From assembly GCF_019947135.1 (NCBI RefSeq), contig NZ_JAGSHT010000016.1, forward strand, positions 124,001 to 188,000: 64,000 bases of DNA. Reading direction: 5' to 3'. Under the pieces are notes generated by a model, which was not told the origin of the DNA, did no database searches, and worked only from the letters and a program-made list of their open reading frames with translations. Every line of letters starts with the position of its first letter. The first letter of the stretch is position 1. A program made the translations under genes and the position numbers. Below, in pieces: positions 26,995 to 36,325 of this stretch. The stretch is from Occultella gossypii. Its GTDB lineage: Bacteria > Actinomycetota > Actinomycetes > Actinomycetales > Beutenbergiaceae.

Positions 26995-27794
26995 CGGTGG
27001 CGGCGCCGACGCGGCCCGGGGTCACCTTCTCCCGGGTCCTGGCCGCGGAGTGGACCAAGCTCCTCAGTGTGCGTTCGACCCTGTGGACCGTGGTCGGCAC
27101 GATCCTGGCGGCGGCGTCGCTCGCCTTCGCGCTGGGCATGTTCGTCCGGCCGGACTCCGGCCAGTCCGGGTCCTCGCTCATCGTCTCCGGCTACCTGCTC
27201 GCCCAACTCGGGACCCTGGTCCTGGGCGTGATGGTGGGAACAGGTGAGTACAGCGTCGGCACGTTCCGGGTCACCTTCACCGCCGTCCCCCGGCGCCTGC
27301 CGGTGCTCCTGGCGCAGGCGCTCATCACGGCGGTGGTCGCGTTGGCGACCGCGGTCGGCGCGCTCCTCGCCTCGTTCCTCGTGACGGTCGGTCAGCGGGG
27401 CGCCGGTGGACTCACGGTCGACCTCACCGACGGTGCGACCGTTCGCGTCCTGGTGGACTACGTGTGCTTCCTGGTCGGTGTTGCCGTGGTCGGGCTCGGC
27501 ATCGGGGCACTGCTGCGCCGTCCGACCGCGGCGCTCGTCACGGGGGTGCTGGTGCTCGTCGTGTTCGACCACCTGCTCGCGGTGAACCCCGGACGGGTGA
27601 CCGACACCGTCCGCGCCCTGCTGCCGGGTAGCGGCGCACGGCTGACCATGGACGACGCCACGCTCACCGCTCTGGACGCGACCACCCTGGGGCCGCAGCT
27701 CGGCCCATGGGGCGGCGGGGTCGTGCTCGGCCTGTGGGCCGTCGGTCTGCTCATCGCCGCGGGCTACCGGCTGCGCCGCCACGACCTTGCCTGA
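26991..27794 (+). CDS. ABC-2 type exporter permease (copy 2)
   Basis: Second permease, 267 residues, starting at ATG 26991 that overlaps the previous stop (ATGA). It opens with FSRVLAAEWTKLLSVRSTLW, the usual N-terminal amphipathic helix of this permease class, and repeats the VGTGEYSVGTFRVTFTAVPRR block of copy 1. A frame extending upstream to 25860 is a shadow of the ATPase and first permease genes. It may form a heterodimer with copy 1. Confidence 0.9.
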   Translation: MTVAAPTRPGVTFSRVLAAEWTKLLSVRSTLWTVVGTILAAASLAFALGMFVRPDSGQSGSSLIVSGYLLAQLGTLVLGVMVGTGEYSVGTFRVTFTAVPRRLPVLLAQALITAVVALATAVGALLASFLVTVGQRGAGGLTVDLTDGATVRVLVDYVCFLVGVAVVGLGIGALLRRPTAALVTGVLVLVVFDHLLAVNPGRVTDTVRALLPGSGARLTMDDATLTALDATTLGPQLGPWGGGVVLGLWAVGLLIAAGYRLRRHDLA

Positions 27795-27854
27795 GCGTCG
27801 ACGGGTGGGCCGGCCGGACCGGAGGCACCGGCGAAACGATGGGAGAGTGACCAC

Positions 27855-29261
27855 GTGAGGACATCGCGGGTCGACCCACGCCCCGAGCGTGCGCGGGCAG
27901 CGGGCTCAGCCCCGCCGCTGACCGAGACGCAGGTTCAGCGACGCGGGCCGGTCGGACGTCTGTTCACCGCGCACCCCCGGATCGCCGACGTCTTCCTCGT
28001 CGCCTCGGTGCTCCTGCTCGGGGCCGCGACGGCGCTCCTCGTTGCGCTGACCATCGACGGGGCGACCGGCCTGGGCATGTACCTACCGGACGCGCCCACG
28101 GCCTGGCTGTCCCCGGCGGGCACGCTCGCCGGCGCCCTTCTTGGCGCCACCCTCCTGACCGCCCGGCGAGCGTGGCCGCTGGCGATCACGGTGGCGCTCA
28201 CGCTCCTGGCCGTCGTCTCTCTGGTCACGGTTGGTGTCCTGGGAGTCCTGGGCGTGTGCCTCGCGTCCGCGCTCCACAACGTCGCCCTGAGACACTCGGC
28301 TCGAACCACCTGGCTCACCTGCGCGGCCGTGTTCGTCGTGGTCCTGGCGGCCATCTGGTGGTGGCAGGACATCGGCCTGGCCGAGATCCTCCTCTGGAGC
28401 GACCCGATCGTGATACCGGACGGCGACCCGGGTCGCCAGCTCACCGAACCGCCGTTCTCCCCGGGCCGGCGGTCGGCGTCCATGTCACTCCTGCTCGCAC
28501 TCCTGCTGCTCGGAGTCGCGACCGGCTCGGCAGCCCGAGCACGTCGCGCGCACGCCCAGGGTCTGGTCGAGCGGTATGAGGCGATGGCCCGGGACCGGGA
28601 CAACAGCGCCGCGCTCGCCCGAGCCTCCGAACGCGCCCGCATCGCACGGGAGATGCACGACGTCGTCGCGCACAGCGTCTCGGTCATGGTCGCGTTGTCC
28701 GACGGCGCGGGCGCGGCCCTCGACCGTGCGCCGGCCAGCTCGCGGGAGGCCCTGCGTGAGCTCTCGAACACCGGCCGCACGGCACTGTCGGACATGCAGC
28801 GTGTCCTCGGCGCACTCGACCCCGACGACGCCGACGTCAGCGACGACCGACCAGCACCCGTCGAGACCGACCTGGCCACCGCCGTCGAACGCTTCCGCGT
28901 GGCCGGCCTGCCGGTGACCGCGACCGGTCTCGACAGCCCGCTGCCCGAGGACACGTCGGTGCGGCTGGCGGTGGTGCGCATCGTCACCGAGAGCCTGACG
29001 AACGTGCTCCGGCACGCTCCGGGGGCTTCGTCGGTACGGGTCTCCGTGCGGCCCAGCGGCTCGGCGGTCGAGGTGGAGGTGCTCGACTCCGGCGGCACCC
29101 GGCCGGGGACCGGCGGTGGGACCGGCCGTGGCATCGTCGGCATCCGAGAACGCGCCGCGCTCCTCGGCGGCCGGGCCGACGTCGGCCCGCTGCCGGACGG
29201 CGGATGGCGTGTGCACGTCCTCCTGCCGTTGGACCGGGCCGATCAGGCGATCACCCGATGA
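27855..29261 (+). CDS. Two-component sensor histidine kinase, NarL-partner (HisKA_3) type
   Basis: Membrane sensor of 468 residues with several N-terminal helices (about 45-230) and little extracellular sequence, as in intramembrane-sensing kinases next to ABC exporters. The HisKA_3 phosphoacceptor motif is ARIAREMHDVVAHSVSV with His268; the ATPase has ESLTNVLRHAPG (N box) and GRGIVGIRERAALLGG. GTG 27855 follows GGGAGAG. It overlaps its response regulator by ATGA. The adjacent exporter is the obvious target of the pair. Confidence 0.9.
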   Translation: MRTSRVDPRPERARAAGSAPPLTETQVQRRGPVGRLFTAHPRIADVFLVASVLLLGAATALLVALTIDGATGLGMYLPDAPTAWLSPAGTLAGALLGATLLTARRAWPLAITVALTLLAVVSLVTVGVLGVLGVCLASALHNVALRHSARTTWLTCAAVFVVVLAAIWWWQDIGLAEILLWSDPIVIPDGDPGRQLTEPPFSPGRRSASMSLLLALLLLGVATGSAARARRAHAQGLVERYEAMARDRDNSAALARASERARIAREMHDVVAHSVSVMVALSDGAGAALDRAPASSREALRELSNTGRTALSDMQRVLGALDPDDADVSDDRPAPVETDLATAVERFRVAGLPVTATGLDSPLPEDTSVRLAVVRIVTESLTNVLRHAPGASSVRVSVRPSGSAVEVEVLDSGGTRPGTGGGTGRGIVGIRERAALLGGRADVGPLPDGGWRVHVLLPLDRADQAITR

Positions 29262-29938
29262 CGACCGTGCTGCTCGTCGACGACCAGGCCCTGCTGCGGA
29301 TGGGCTTCCGCCTCGTGATCGAGACCGAGCCCGACCTCGAGGTCGTCGGTGAGGCATCGGACGGCCTGGCTGCCCTTGAGCAGGTCGCGGCCCTCGCACC
29401 CGACGTCGCGCTCATGGACATCCGCATGCCCGGCATGGACGGCATCGAGGCCACCCGGCGGCTCACCGCGGAGCACCCGTCGACGCGGGTGCTCGTGCTG
29501 ACCACGTTCGACGTCGACGAGTTGGCGTTCGCGGCGCTGCGCTCGGGCGCCAGCGGCTTCCTGCTGAAGAACGCCCGGCCGGACGAACTCGTCGAGGGGA
29601 TCCGCACCGTGGCGGCGGGGAGCTCGGTCATCGCCCCGCGGGTGCTGCGTCGCATGCTCGACCTGTTCGCCGCGCACCTGCCGGCCGGCGCTGCCGCGAA
29701 GCCTGCCGACGGCGAGCTCGATCCGCGCCTGCGCGAACTCACCCCACGCGAGCTCGACGTGCTGGGCTGCGTGGCGGAAGGACTGTCCAACGCCGAGATC
29801 GCCGAGCGGTTCGAGCTGTCGACCACCACGGTGAAGACGCACGTCGGACGGATCCTGGCCAAGCTCGGCGTGCGCGACCGGGTGCAGGCCGTGATCGCTG
29901 CCTACGAGTTCGGGCTCGTCGGTAGGGACCGGGCCTGA
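29258..29938 (+). CDS. Response regulator, NarL/LuxR type
   Basis: DNA-binding partner of the preceding kinase. 226 residues; receiver with DD at 8-9, phosphoacceptor Asp54 (ALMDIRMPG), Thr in VLTTFD and Lys in LLKNARP; LuxR-type helix-turn-helix at the C-terminus (LTPRELDVLGCVAEGLSNAEIAERF, TTVKTHVGRILAKL). ATG overlaps the kinase stop. Probably activates the exporter genes upstream. Confidence 0.94.
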   Translation: MTTVLLVDDQALLRMGFRLVIETEPDLEVVGEASDGLAALEQVAALAPDVALMDIRMPGMDGIEATRRLTAEHPSTRVLVLTTFDVDELAFAALRSGASGFLLKNARPDELVEGIRTVAAGSSVIAPRVLRRMLDLFAAHLPAGAAAKPADGELDPRLRELTPRELDVLGCVAEGLSNAEIAERFELSTTTVKTHVGRILAKLGVRDRVQAVIAAYEFGLVGRDRA

Positions 29939-30035
29939 TGCGTTGCCGGTGACCGGACGAGCAAGGTCCTCAAGGCCCGGCCCGACGGCGGATGGCGCCT
30001 CTGGGTGGTTCGCTCGCCCCGGCGTCGGGTACGGC

Positions 30036-31097
30036 TCAGTGCGCCCGGGATTGCGGCGGACCGAAACTCGTGGTGCTCTCGCGCACGACCAGTTCGAACG
30101 GCACGGTCTGGTGCACTGGTTCCGCGAGTCCACCGGCAGGGTTCAACTGCGTCTCGAGCATCCGTAGCGCCACCTCGGCGAGCGCGGCCCGGTCCGGGGC
30201 GATCGTGGTCAGCGACGGCGTCACCGCCCGTGCGTACGGGATGTCGTCGAACCCGACGACTGCGGCGTCGTCGGGTACCCGTAACCCGTGCAGGTGCAGC
30301 GCACGCATCGCACCGAGCGCCACCCAGTCGGTGACCGCGAAGACCCCGTCCGGCAGCGCAACATCGGACTCCAACAGTTCACGGACGACGCGTTCGCCCT
30401 CCTCACCGGAGTTCGCCCGGATCGGCAGCATCAGGTCCGGCTGGAGCTCCAGGCCGGCCGCCTCGAGGGCCTCGAGGTAGCCGCGCCGCCGCGGGTCGTC
30501 CGCGGCGGCGTCGGAGGCACCGACCATCGCGATCCGGCGACAGCCGCGCTCGATGAGGTGCTCGACGGCGGTGCGGGCAGCCGCGGTGTTGTCGATGGCC
30601 ACGTGGTGTACCGCGTCACCGAAGGAACGCTCGCCGAGCAGCACCAGCGGCGTGGTGGCGGTGCGCTGGTCGAGGTCCGCACGCTCCAGCTGTTGAGCAC
30701 TGACGATCAGCCCGTCGATGCGCTGCGGGAACTGGCCCTCGATGGCAGCGCGCTCGGCCATGCGATCCCAACCGGTCTCGTGGATGAGGACGAACCATCC
30801 CCTGGCCTCGGCCTGCTCGATGAGCTGACCGGCCAGACCGGCGAAGTACGGCATCTCCAGGCGTGGCACCACGAGAGCGATCACCCCCGAGCGGCCGCGC
30901 GCCAGGTTGCGCGCCGACAGGTTCGGTCGGTACCCGACCGTCTCGACGGCGGCAAGGACCCGTTCCTTGGTGCCTTCGGCGACGTGGGCGTAGCCGTTGA
31001 TCACATTGGACACGGTCTTCATCGACACGCCGGCGATGCTGGCGACGTCGGCGAGACGAGGCTGCGGTGACCTCCGATCGCGTGCCACGGCGATCAC
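30036..31097 (-). CDS. LacI-family transcriptional regulator of the sulfated-glycan operon
   Basis: Sugar-responsive repressor of 353 residues. LacI helix-turn-helix and hinge: RLADVASIAGVSMKTVSNVINGYAHVAEGTKERVLAAVETVGYRPN; sensor domain starts GVIALVVPRLEMPYFAGL. GTG 31097 overlaps the stop of the enolase-superfamily gene (GTGA), making it the last gene of the eight-gene operon that starts at 42654. A LacI-like palindrome (TACAGCGCTGTA, 42730-42741) overlaps that operon's promoter, so the regulator likely represses its own operon until a sugar from the locus releases it. Confidence 0.92.
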   Translation of the reverse strand: MIAVARDRRSPQPRLADVASIAGVSMKTVSNVINGYAHVAEGTKERVLAAVETVGYRPNLSARNLARGRSGVIALVVPRLEMPYFAGLAGQLIEQAEARGWFVLIHETGWDRMAERAAIEGQFPQRIDGLIVSAQQLERADLDQRTATTPLVLLGERSFGDAVHHVAIDNTAAARTAVEHLIERGCRRIAMVGASDAAADDPRRRGYLEALEAAGLELQPDLMLPIRANSGEEGERVVRELLESDVALPDGVFAVTDWVALGAMRALHLHGLRVPDDAAVVGFDDIPYARAVTPSLTTIAPDRAALAEVALRMLETQLNPAGGLAEPVHQTVPFELVVRESTTSFGPPQSRAH

Positions 31098-32209
31098 GCT
31101 ACCCCACGCGACGCGGTCAGCCTGAGGCCGAATCCTGAGGCGTCGGGGACGGCGACGGCTCCGTCGCGCAGCACGAACGCCTCACCCGTCACCCCGTCGG
31201 TGCTGCCCGGCACACCTTCGACGGTCGCGATGTTGCCCAAGCCGGCAGCCAACTGTGCGGCGTAGGCGGTCTTCAGCGGCTGGCCCCACGCGTGGGGCGA
31301 GGCCAGCACCCCGATCTCGGCGAGCGTCGGCATGAGGCGCCGCCACGCCGTCGGGCCGAAGGAACACACGTCCATGAGCAACACGTCGACCAACCCGCGG
31401 CGGGCGAGTTCGAGGACGTGCTGCTCGTCCGGCTCGAACTCGCCATCCGCGATCAGCACGTCCGAACCGGATTCGCGCAGGTGGTCGCGCACCATGCCGA
31501 GGCCGGACGATTCCTCGTGGAAGGGCTCCTCGATCCAGTAGAGGGCGCAGTCCTGGACCGCCCGCAGATAGTCGACCGTCTCGGCGGGGGTGTATCCGTT
31601 GTTGGCGTCGACGAGGATCCGTGCGGCCGGGTAGGCCTCGCGGACGGCCCGGGTCACCTCGATGTCGCGGGCGAACCCGGCATCGTGATCCATCCACCGG
31701 AAACCGCGACCGATCTTGAGCTTGAAGGCGCGAAAGCCCGCGGCCCAGTCGGACGCGCAGTTCTCCAACACCGCGGAGATCCCCCGCGGCGCATCCTCGG
31801 GGTCGAGATCGTCGAAGTAGATGGCACCGGAGTAGCAGGGAACGCTCCTCGTGCCCTGACCACCCAGCAACTCGTGCACGGGCACCTCGAAGATCCGGGC
31901 CACCAGGTCGTGCAGCGCGAAGTCGAGCGGTGCGGCCGTCTTCTCGAGCACGCCGACGTCCGGGTGGAACAACTCCGTCACCGAACGGCCCACCCATTGC
32001 TGAAGGTCGTGGATCCTGCCCTCCACCAGCCCCCATCCGCTGTGTCCGGAGCTCGTGCGCAGCGTCACGGCCGTGGTGGGGAAGCCGGACCCATGGCTGC
32101 CGAGCCGGGCGTTGCGACCCACGGTGCGCGGGTAGCGGACCCGGAGCGAGGTCGGTTCGACCGCGACCAGCCGCTCACCCACGAGCTGCGCGGGATCATG
32201 GCTACCCAT
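31094..32209 (-). CDS. Enolase-superfamily sugar-acid dehydratase (mandelate racemase/MLE type)
   Basis: Magnesium enzyme that abstracts a proton alpha to a carboxylate, most often to dehydrate an aldonic acid to a 2-keto-3-deoxy acid. 371 residues. Catalytic Lys pair AFKLKIGRG, metal ligands ILVDANNGY (Asp), WIEEPFHEE (Glu), IADGEFEPDE (Glu/Asp), and a C-terminal His in ASPHAWG, the mandelate-racemase-subgroup arrangement. ATG 32209 overlaps the end of the GH2 gene by 8 bases and has GGGAGA upstream; the in-frame extension to 32485 is shadow sequence. It fits oxidative breakdown of a monosaccharide released by this operon. Confidence 0.88.
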   Translation of the reverse strand: MGSHDPAQLVGERLVAVEPTSLRVRYPRTVGRNARLGSHGSGFPTTAVTLRTSSGHSGWGLVEGRIHDLQQWVGRSVTELFHPDVGVLEKTAAPLDFALHDLVARIFEVPVHELLGGQGTRSVPCYSGAIYFDDLDPEDAPRGISAVLENCASDWAAGFRAFKLKIGRGFRWMDHDAGFARDIEVTRAVREAYPAARILVDANNGYTPAETVDYLRAVQDCALYWIEEPFHEESSGLGMVRDHLRESGSDVLIADGEFEPDEQHVLELARRGLVDVLLMDVCSFGPTAWRRLMPTLAEIGVLASPHAWGQPLKTAYAAQLAAGLGNIATVEGVPGSTDGVTGEAFVLRDGAVAVPDASGFGLRLTASRGVA

Positions 32210-35200
32210 GGCTCTCCCGGCTTCGCCCTTCCAGCGAGGTGATCGTCTGGACGCCGCCGCTGCGCATGCCGACGGCGTAGTGCCAGCCCTCCAGGGCACC
32301 CGGCTCGGTGAAATCGATCCGCCCCTGGGTGGTCGCGGTCCGCAGCCGTGACCAGCCGAGCCCCGCGTTGATCCAGATCGCGATCGAGTTCCCGTCCAGC
32401 ACGAAGGCCCACCGGTCTCCGGGTTGCAGTCGGTAGGGGGTGCAGCACGCGTTCGTGAGCACCCCGTCGACCATGATGTCGACACCGAAGTTCCCCCCGA
32501 TGCCGGTCCAGGCCATCACGTAGTTGTTCTCGTCCCTCAGGAGCCCGTTGAACTGGGCGTCCGGCGTGATGCCGTTGCTTGCGAAGGAGCCGTGCTCGAC
32601 CACGACCGCCACCTGCGATCCCACCGGACCGGAGCGGTGGGCGACCATCCCGAAGTAGGGCGCGTCCGCCTGTGCCTGGAGGGCGCCTGCTCCGAACGTC
32701 ACCTCCGGGACGAGAGTGCTCGCCGGCGGCTGTAGGACTGTGTACTCGTCGCTGCTGTCGGTCGTGAAGTCGTCGGCAACCCCGACCGTGCCGTAGGCGG
32801 CAGGGTCGAAGGCGACCGTCGAGACACTCGTCGCCTGGATGGCGCGACCGTCCCAGCCGGCGGTGGCGGTGAACTCCACCGTCTGGCCGGGAGCCGTCTC
32901 GGCGGCCGCCTCGACGGCGAACGCGACGTGCCGCGCCTCGCCCGGCTCCAGCGACGCGATCGGCGACGGGCTCTGGCTGCCGGTCGTCCAGCCCTCCGGC
33001 GTCGCGAGACCGACCTCGATGTCCTCGACCCGCTCGGCGGTGTCGTTGACGACCGAGACGATCACCGTCCCGGCCCCGGTCGCGGGTGAGATCTCGGCAG
33101 CGGCCTGATGGACGGACAGCCGGGTGTCGACCGCGTCGTAGCCGGGCCGCTCCTCAGGGACCGTGATAGTCCCGCCCACCAGCACCGGCGGGTGGCCATG
33201 ACGGCCTGACCGTGCACCGAAGACCGCCAGGCCGCCACCATCGCTGGCGAGCCGAACCGTGACCGTGTCGCCGTCGCCGACCTGGGACGCGGTGACCGGC
33301 ACCGCGATCCGGTAGCCGTAGCGGTTGCCGAAGTCACCGGTGGGGGTGCCCCGCGAGCGGCCGGCCACCGCGAGCGGCCCGTTCGGGTCGTCGGGCAGCA
33401 GGACCGATGGCAGCTCCTGCCCGCCGACCGAGACCGTGAGATTCGTCGGATACCGGCGCGCGCTGGTCACGTGGTTCCGGTCGTAGACGCCGGGGGTCTG
33501 CGCCGAGGCCACCTCCAGCACCAGCGTCGCCTCGTCCTCCGCCCCGGTGCGGATCTCCGCCGGCACGGGCACCTCGTACTCGAAGTAGCCACTGCCGTAG
33601 CCGGCCACCCAGTCCGAGTCACCGTGGGCGGCGGCCCCGCCGGTCCACTCCTGGCCGGCGACGTCGGTCGGGGAGAAGCCTGCCTCGCCGTCGCCCGACG
33701 GGGTGTCGAAGGTGAGGTACTGCTCGGCGACGGTCTCGCCGTCGACCTCGATCCAGAACCAGACATACCCGACCCGAAGGTCCTCCGGCGTCGTCACCGC
33801 GACCGTGCCGGTGTCTGTCACCGTGTACCGCTCGGGGGCGATCGCCCGGGACCCGCCGCCGGCGTCACCGACCCACCGGCCGTCGTCGTCATAGCCGCCG
33901 ATCCGCCACCGCAGCTGCGCCCCGGACAGGTCCAGGTCGCTGAAGTGACTGATCCGGACCGGGACGTCGATCGTCTCCCCGCGCTCAAGGGTGTGCGAGG
34001 TGCGCGTCATCAGCACGACCGCGTCATCGGCCTGGAACATCTCGATCGTCCGGGCCCGGCCCTCGTGGTCGAGGAACTCAGCCGAGTTGGGCTGCCGGTC
34101 GTAGCGGAACGGGCTCTGCACCTCCTGTTCCGTCTCCGCGATCTGCACACCCACGTAGCCGGTCATCTCGGGGTAGCTCCGGAACAGGCTGACGCTGTGC
34201 TGGAACTGACCGCCCTTCACGGCGAACTCGGAGTTCAGCCACGGTTGTCCCTCCTGGACACCGTCGTTGAAGTTCCGGCTCGAGCCCGGTTCGAGCTGAC
34301 CGACGAAGCCGTCCAGCAGGTTCTTCCAGGCGTCGTAGGTATCGAGGTAGAAGTGGAAGTCGTTGAGATCGGTGCTCCCCTCGAGATGCCCGTTCTGGCA
34401 GCACGGGGAGTTGTCGACCACCAGCCGTGACGGGTCGACTTCTCGGATCAGGTCCACCATCCGGCGCACGTAGCCGAAGGCCCCGGGCGGGATCGGGTCC
34501 TGGAACGGACGGTCGGTCAGCCCCCATGACTCATTGAACGCGGTCCAGATCACGATCGACGGGTGGTTGTGGTCCCGTTGCAGGGAGTTGGTCAGCAGTT
34601 CCTCGTACAACTGCTCGGCCTGTGGGTCGCCCTGCGAGCCCCAGCCCGCGTTGGGCATGTCGTACCAGATCAGCAGCCCGAGCTTGTCGGCCCAGTGGTA
34701 GTAGGCGGGCTCGTTCACCTTGAGGTGGTGGCGGACCAGGTTGAAGCCCAGGTCGCGGGCATTCTGCAGGTCCAGCACCATCGAGCCGCGGCCCGGGTCC
34801 TGCACGGTGCCGGTCCGCAGATCGGGCCCGGCCGTCACCCCGGTGTAGGTGTAGATGCCCCACGGGTTGTACCCCTGATCGAGCACGCCCCGGACATAGA
34901 TGGGGCGGTTGTTCAAGTAGATGTACTGGTACTCCCCCTCGTGCCCGGCGGCCCAGTCCCGTTCGATGCTGCGCATGCCGAAGAAGATTCGCACGCCGTC
35001 GTCGTTGAGCAGCCGGAAGTCCGCGGTGTACAGGGCGGGATCGTCCGGGTCCCACAGGTGGGGGTCCTCGATCGGCACCCGGACACTGCCGCGCCCGTCG
35101 GTCAGTGGGACCCGTACCCGTCCGAGGACGGTGCGGCCCTCCGGATCCGTGATCGCCACGGTCACCGCCGGACGTCCGCGCACGCCTTCGGCGGTCACGT

Positions 35201-36272
35201 CGATCGTCACGAAGGCTTCCGACGGCGTCCGCGAGTCTCCCTCGAAGGTCAGTTCGGGCGTGACGTGCGTCTGCGTCAGGCGCGCCCCGCGATAGGGCTC
35301 GATCCATACCGACTGCCAGATGCCGCCGATGTCGCTGAACCAGCCCTCGCTCGCTCCGCCACCGCCGGGGGCTTCTCCGGTCTGCTTGCCCTGCGGATAC
35401 GGGGTCTGCGCGTCGGTGGCGGGGGCCACCACCCGGATCGCCAGCGTGTGCGTCGACCCCGGCGCCAGCATCCCCAGGTCCGTGCTGATCTCGGTGTACC
35501 CATCGCCCGAATAGGGCAGCACCGGCGCGCCGTCGAGCCACACCGCCGCGCCGTAGTCGGCGGCACCGATGCGCAACCGCACCTGGGCGCCGTGGGGGAA
35601 GTCGGCCGGCACGGTGAAGGACCGCTGGTACCAGACCGTGCCGCGGTAGTCGGCGAAGGCGCTCTGGAACACCTCGGTGGTCGCGAGTTCCTCCTCGCCC
35701 CACGCCGCCAGCGACTGGTAGCCGAACGGCACCCTGATCGCCCGGTCCAGGCGATGGCCGGGGTCGTACCACCGCTCCGCCTCGCCGACGTCCTCAGGGT
35801 CGAACGCGAACGACCACGTCCCGTTCAGGGACAGCCAGGCGTCGTCGGTGAACGGCCGCCGGTCGGCGTCCGGACGGGGGTACTCGCCTCGGGCGGGTTC
35901 GCTGTCAGGCTCGAGCTCGAGGCGAACCGAGCTGCCGACAGCGGCCGACGCGAAGGCATAGCCCTCGCGGGCGGCGATCACCAACGCCGCCGCTCGGGGC
36001 ACGTCGCGAAGCACGAACGTGCCGTCGGGGCCCGAGGTGGCGACGACCTCCGTGCGGGAGGCGTGCACGGACGCCCCTTCGATCGGCTCACCGCTGCCGG
36101 CCTCCACGACCTGGCCGCGCACGGTCACCGTGGGGCCAGAGGGTGGGCTTGCCTCGGGTGGCTCCTGCTCGCCGGGAGCGGCATTGGCCAGGGCCATCGG
36201 CAGCAACAGCGCGCACGCGGTGATCAGCGTGGCACCGACATGGAAGCGAGAACGTCCAGACTTGCCGAACAT
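32202..36272 (-). CDS. Secreted multidomain glycoside hydrolase family 2 enzyme (beta-galactosidase/glucuronidase-like)
   Basis: Extracellular exo-glycosidase of 1356 residues. Signal peptide to about Ala31; a carboxypeptidase-regulatory-like domain (about 48-122, TVRGQVVEAGSGEPIEGA); GH2 sugar-binding domain (about 140-330, LNGTWSFAFDP, WYQRSFTVP); Ig-like domain; TIM barrel with acid/base Glu581 (FNESWG) and nucleophile Glu682 (NSEFAVKG); then beta domains including a NEW3-like one (VIVSVVNDTAERVEDIEVGL) and a C-terminal LamG-like module. ATG 36272 follows AAGGAG. A frame reaching 37163 is antisense noise. No cell-wall anchor. In this operon it probably trims the chain that the two sulfatases desulfate. 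Exact sugar cannot be told. Confidence 0.9.
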   Translation of the reverse strand: MFGKSGRSRFHVGATLITACALLLPMALANAAPGEQEPPEASPPSGPTVTVRGQVVEAGSGEPIEGASVHASRTEVVATSGPDGTFVLRDVPRAAALVIAAREGYAFASAAVGSSVRLELEPDSEPARGEYPRPDADRRPFTDDAWLSLNGTWSFAFDPEDVGEAERWYDPGHRLDRAIRVPFGYQSLAAWGEEELATTEVFQSAFADYRGTVWYQRSFTVPADFPHGAQVRLRIGAADYGAAVWLDGAPVLPYSGDGYTEISTDLGMLAPGSTHTLAIRVVAPATDAQTPYPQGKQTGEAPGGGGASEGWFSDIGGIWQSVWIEPYRGARLTQTHVTPELTFEGDSRTPSEAFVTIDVTAEGVRGRPAVTVAITDPEGRTVLGRVRVPLTDGRGSVRVPIEDPHLWDPDDPALYTADFRLLNDDGVRIFFGMRSIERDWAAGHEGEYQYIYLNNRPIYVRGVLDQGYNPWGIYTYTGVTAGPDLRTGTVQDPGRGSMVLDLQNARDLGFNLVRHHLKVNEPAYYHWADKLGLLIWYDMPNAGWGSQGDPQAEQLYEELLTNSLQRDHNHPSIVIWTAFNESWGLTDRPFQDPIPPGAFGYVRRMVDLIREVDPSRLVVDNSPCCQNGHLEGSTDLNDFHFYLDTYDAWKNLLDGFVGQLEPGSSRNFNDGVQEGQPWLNSEFAVKGGQFQHSVSLFRSYPEMTGYVGVQIAETEQEVQSPFRYDRQPNSAEFLDHEGRARTIEMFQADDAVVLMTRTSHTLERGETIDVPVRISHFSDLDLSGAQLRWRIGGYDDDGRWVGDAGGGSRAIAPERYTVTDTGTVAVTTPEDLRVGYVWFWIEVDGETVAEQYLTFDTPSGDGEAGFSPTDVAGQEWTGGAAAHGDSDWVAGYGSGYFEYEVPVPAEIRTGAEDEATLVLEVASAQTPGVYDRNHVTSARRYPTNLTVSVGGQELPSVLLPDDPNGPLAVAGRSRGTPTGDFGNRYGYRIAVPVTASQVGDGDTVTVRLASDGGGLAVFGARSGRHGHPPVLVGGTITVPEERPGYDAVDTRLSVHQAAAEISPATGAGTVIVSVVNDTAERVEDIEVGLATPEGWTTGSQSPSPIASLEPGEARHVAFAVEAAAETAPGQTVEFTATAGWDGRAIQATSVSTVAFDPAAYGTVGVADDFTTDSSDEYTVLQPPASTLVPEVTFGAGALQAQADAPYFGMVAHRSGPVGSQVAVVVEHGSFASNGITPDAQFNGLLRDENNYVMAWTGIGGNFGVDIMVDGVLTNACCTPYRLQPGDRWAFVLDGNSIAIWINAGLGWSRLRTATTQGRIDFTEPGALEGWHYAVGMRSGGVQTITSLEGRSRESHG

Positions 36273-36325
36273 GGGTCTCCTTGGATCGCGCGGCCGGGGG
36301 CCGCTGGGGTTCGCGGGAGCGCCGC

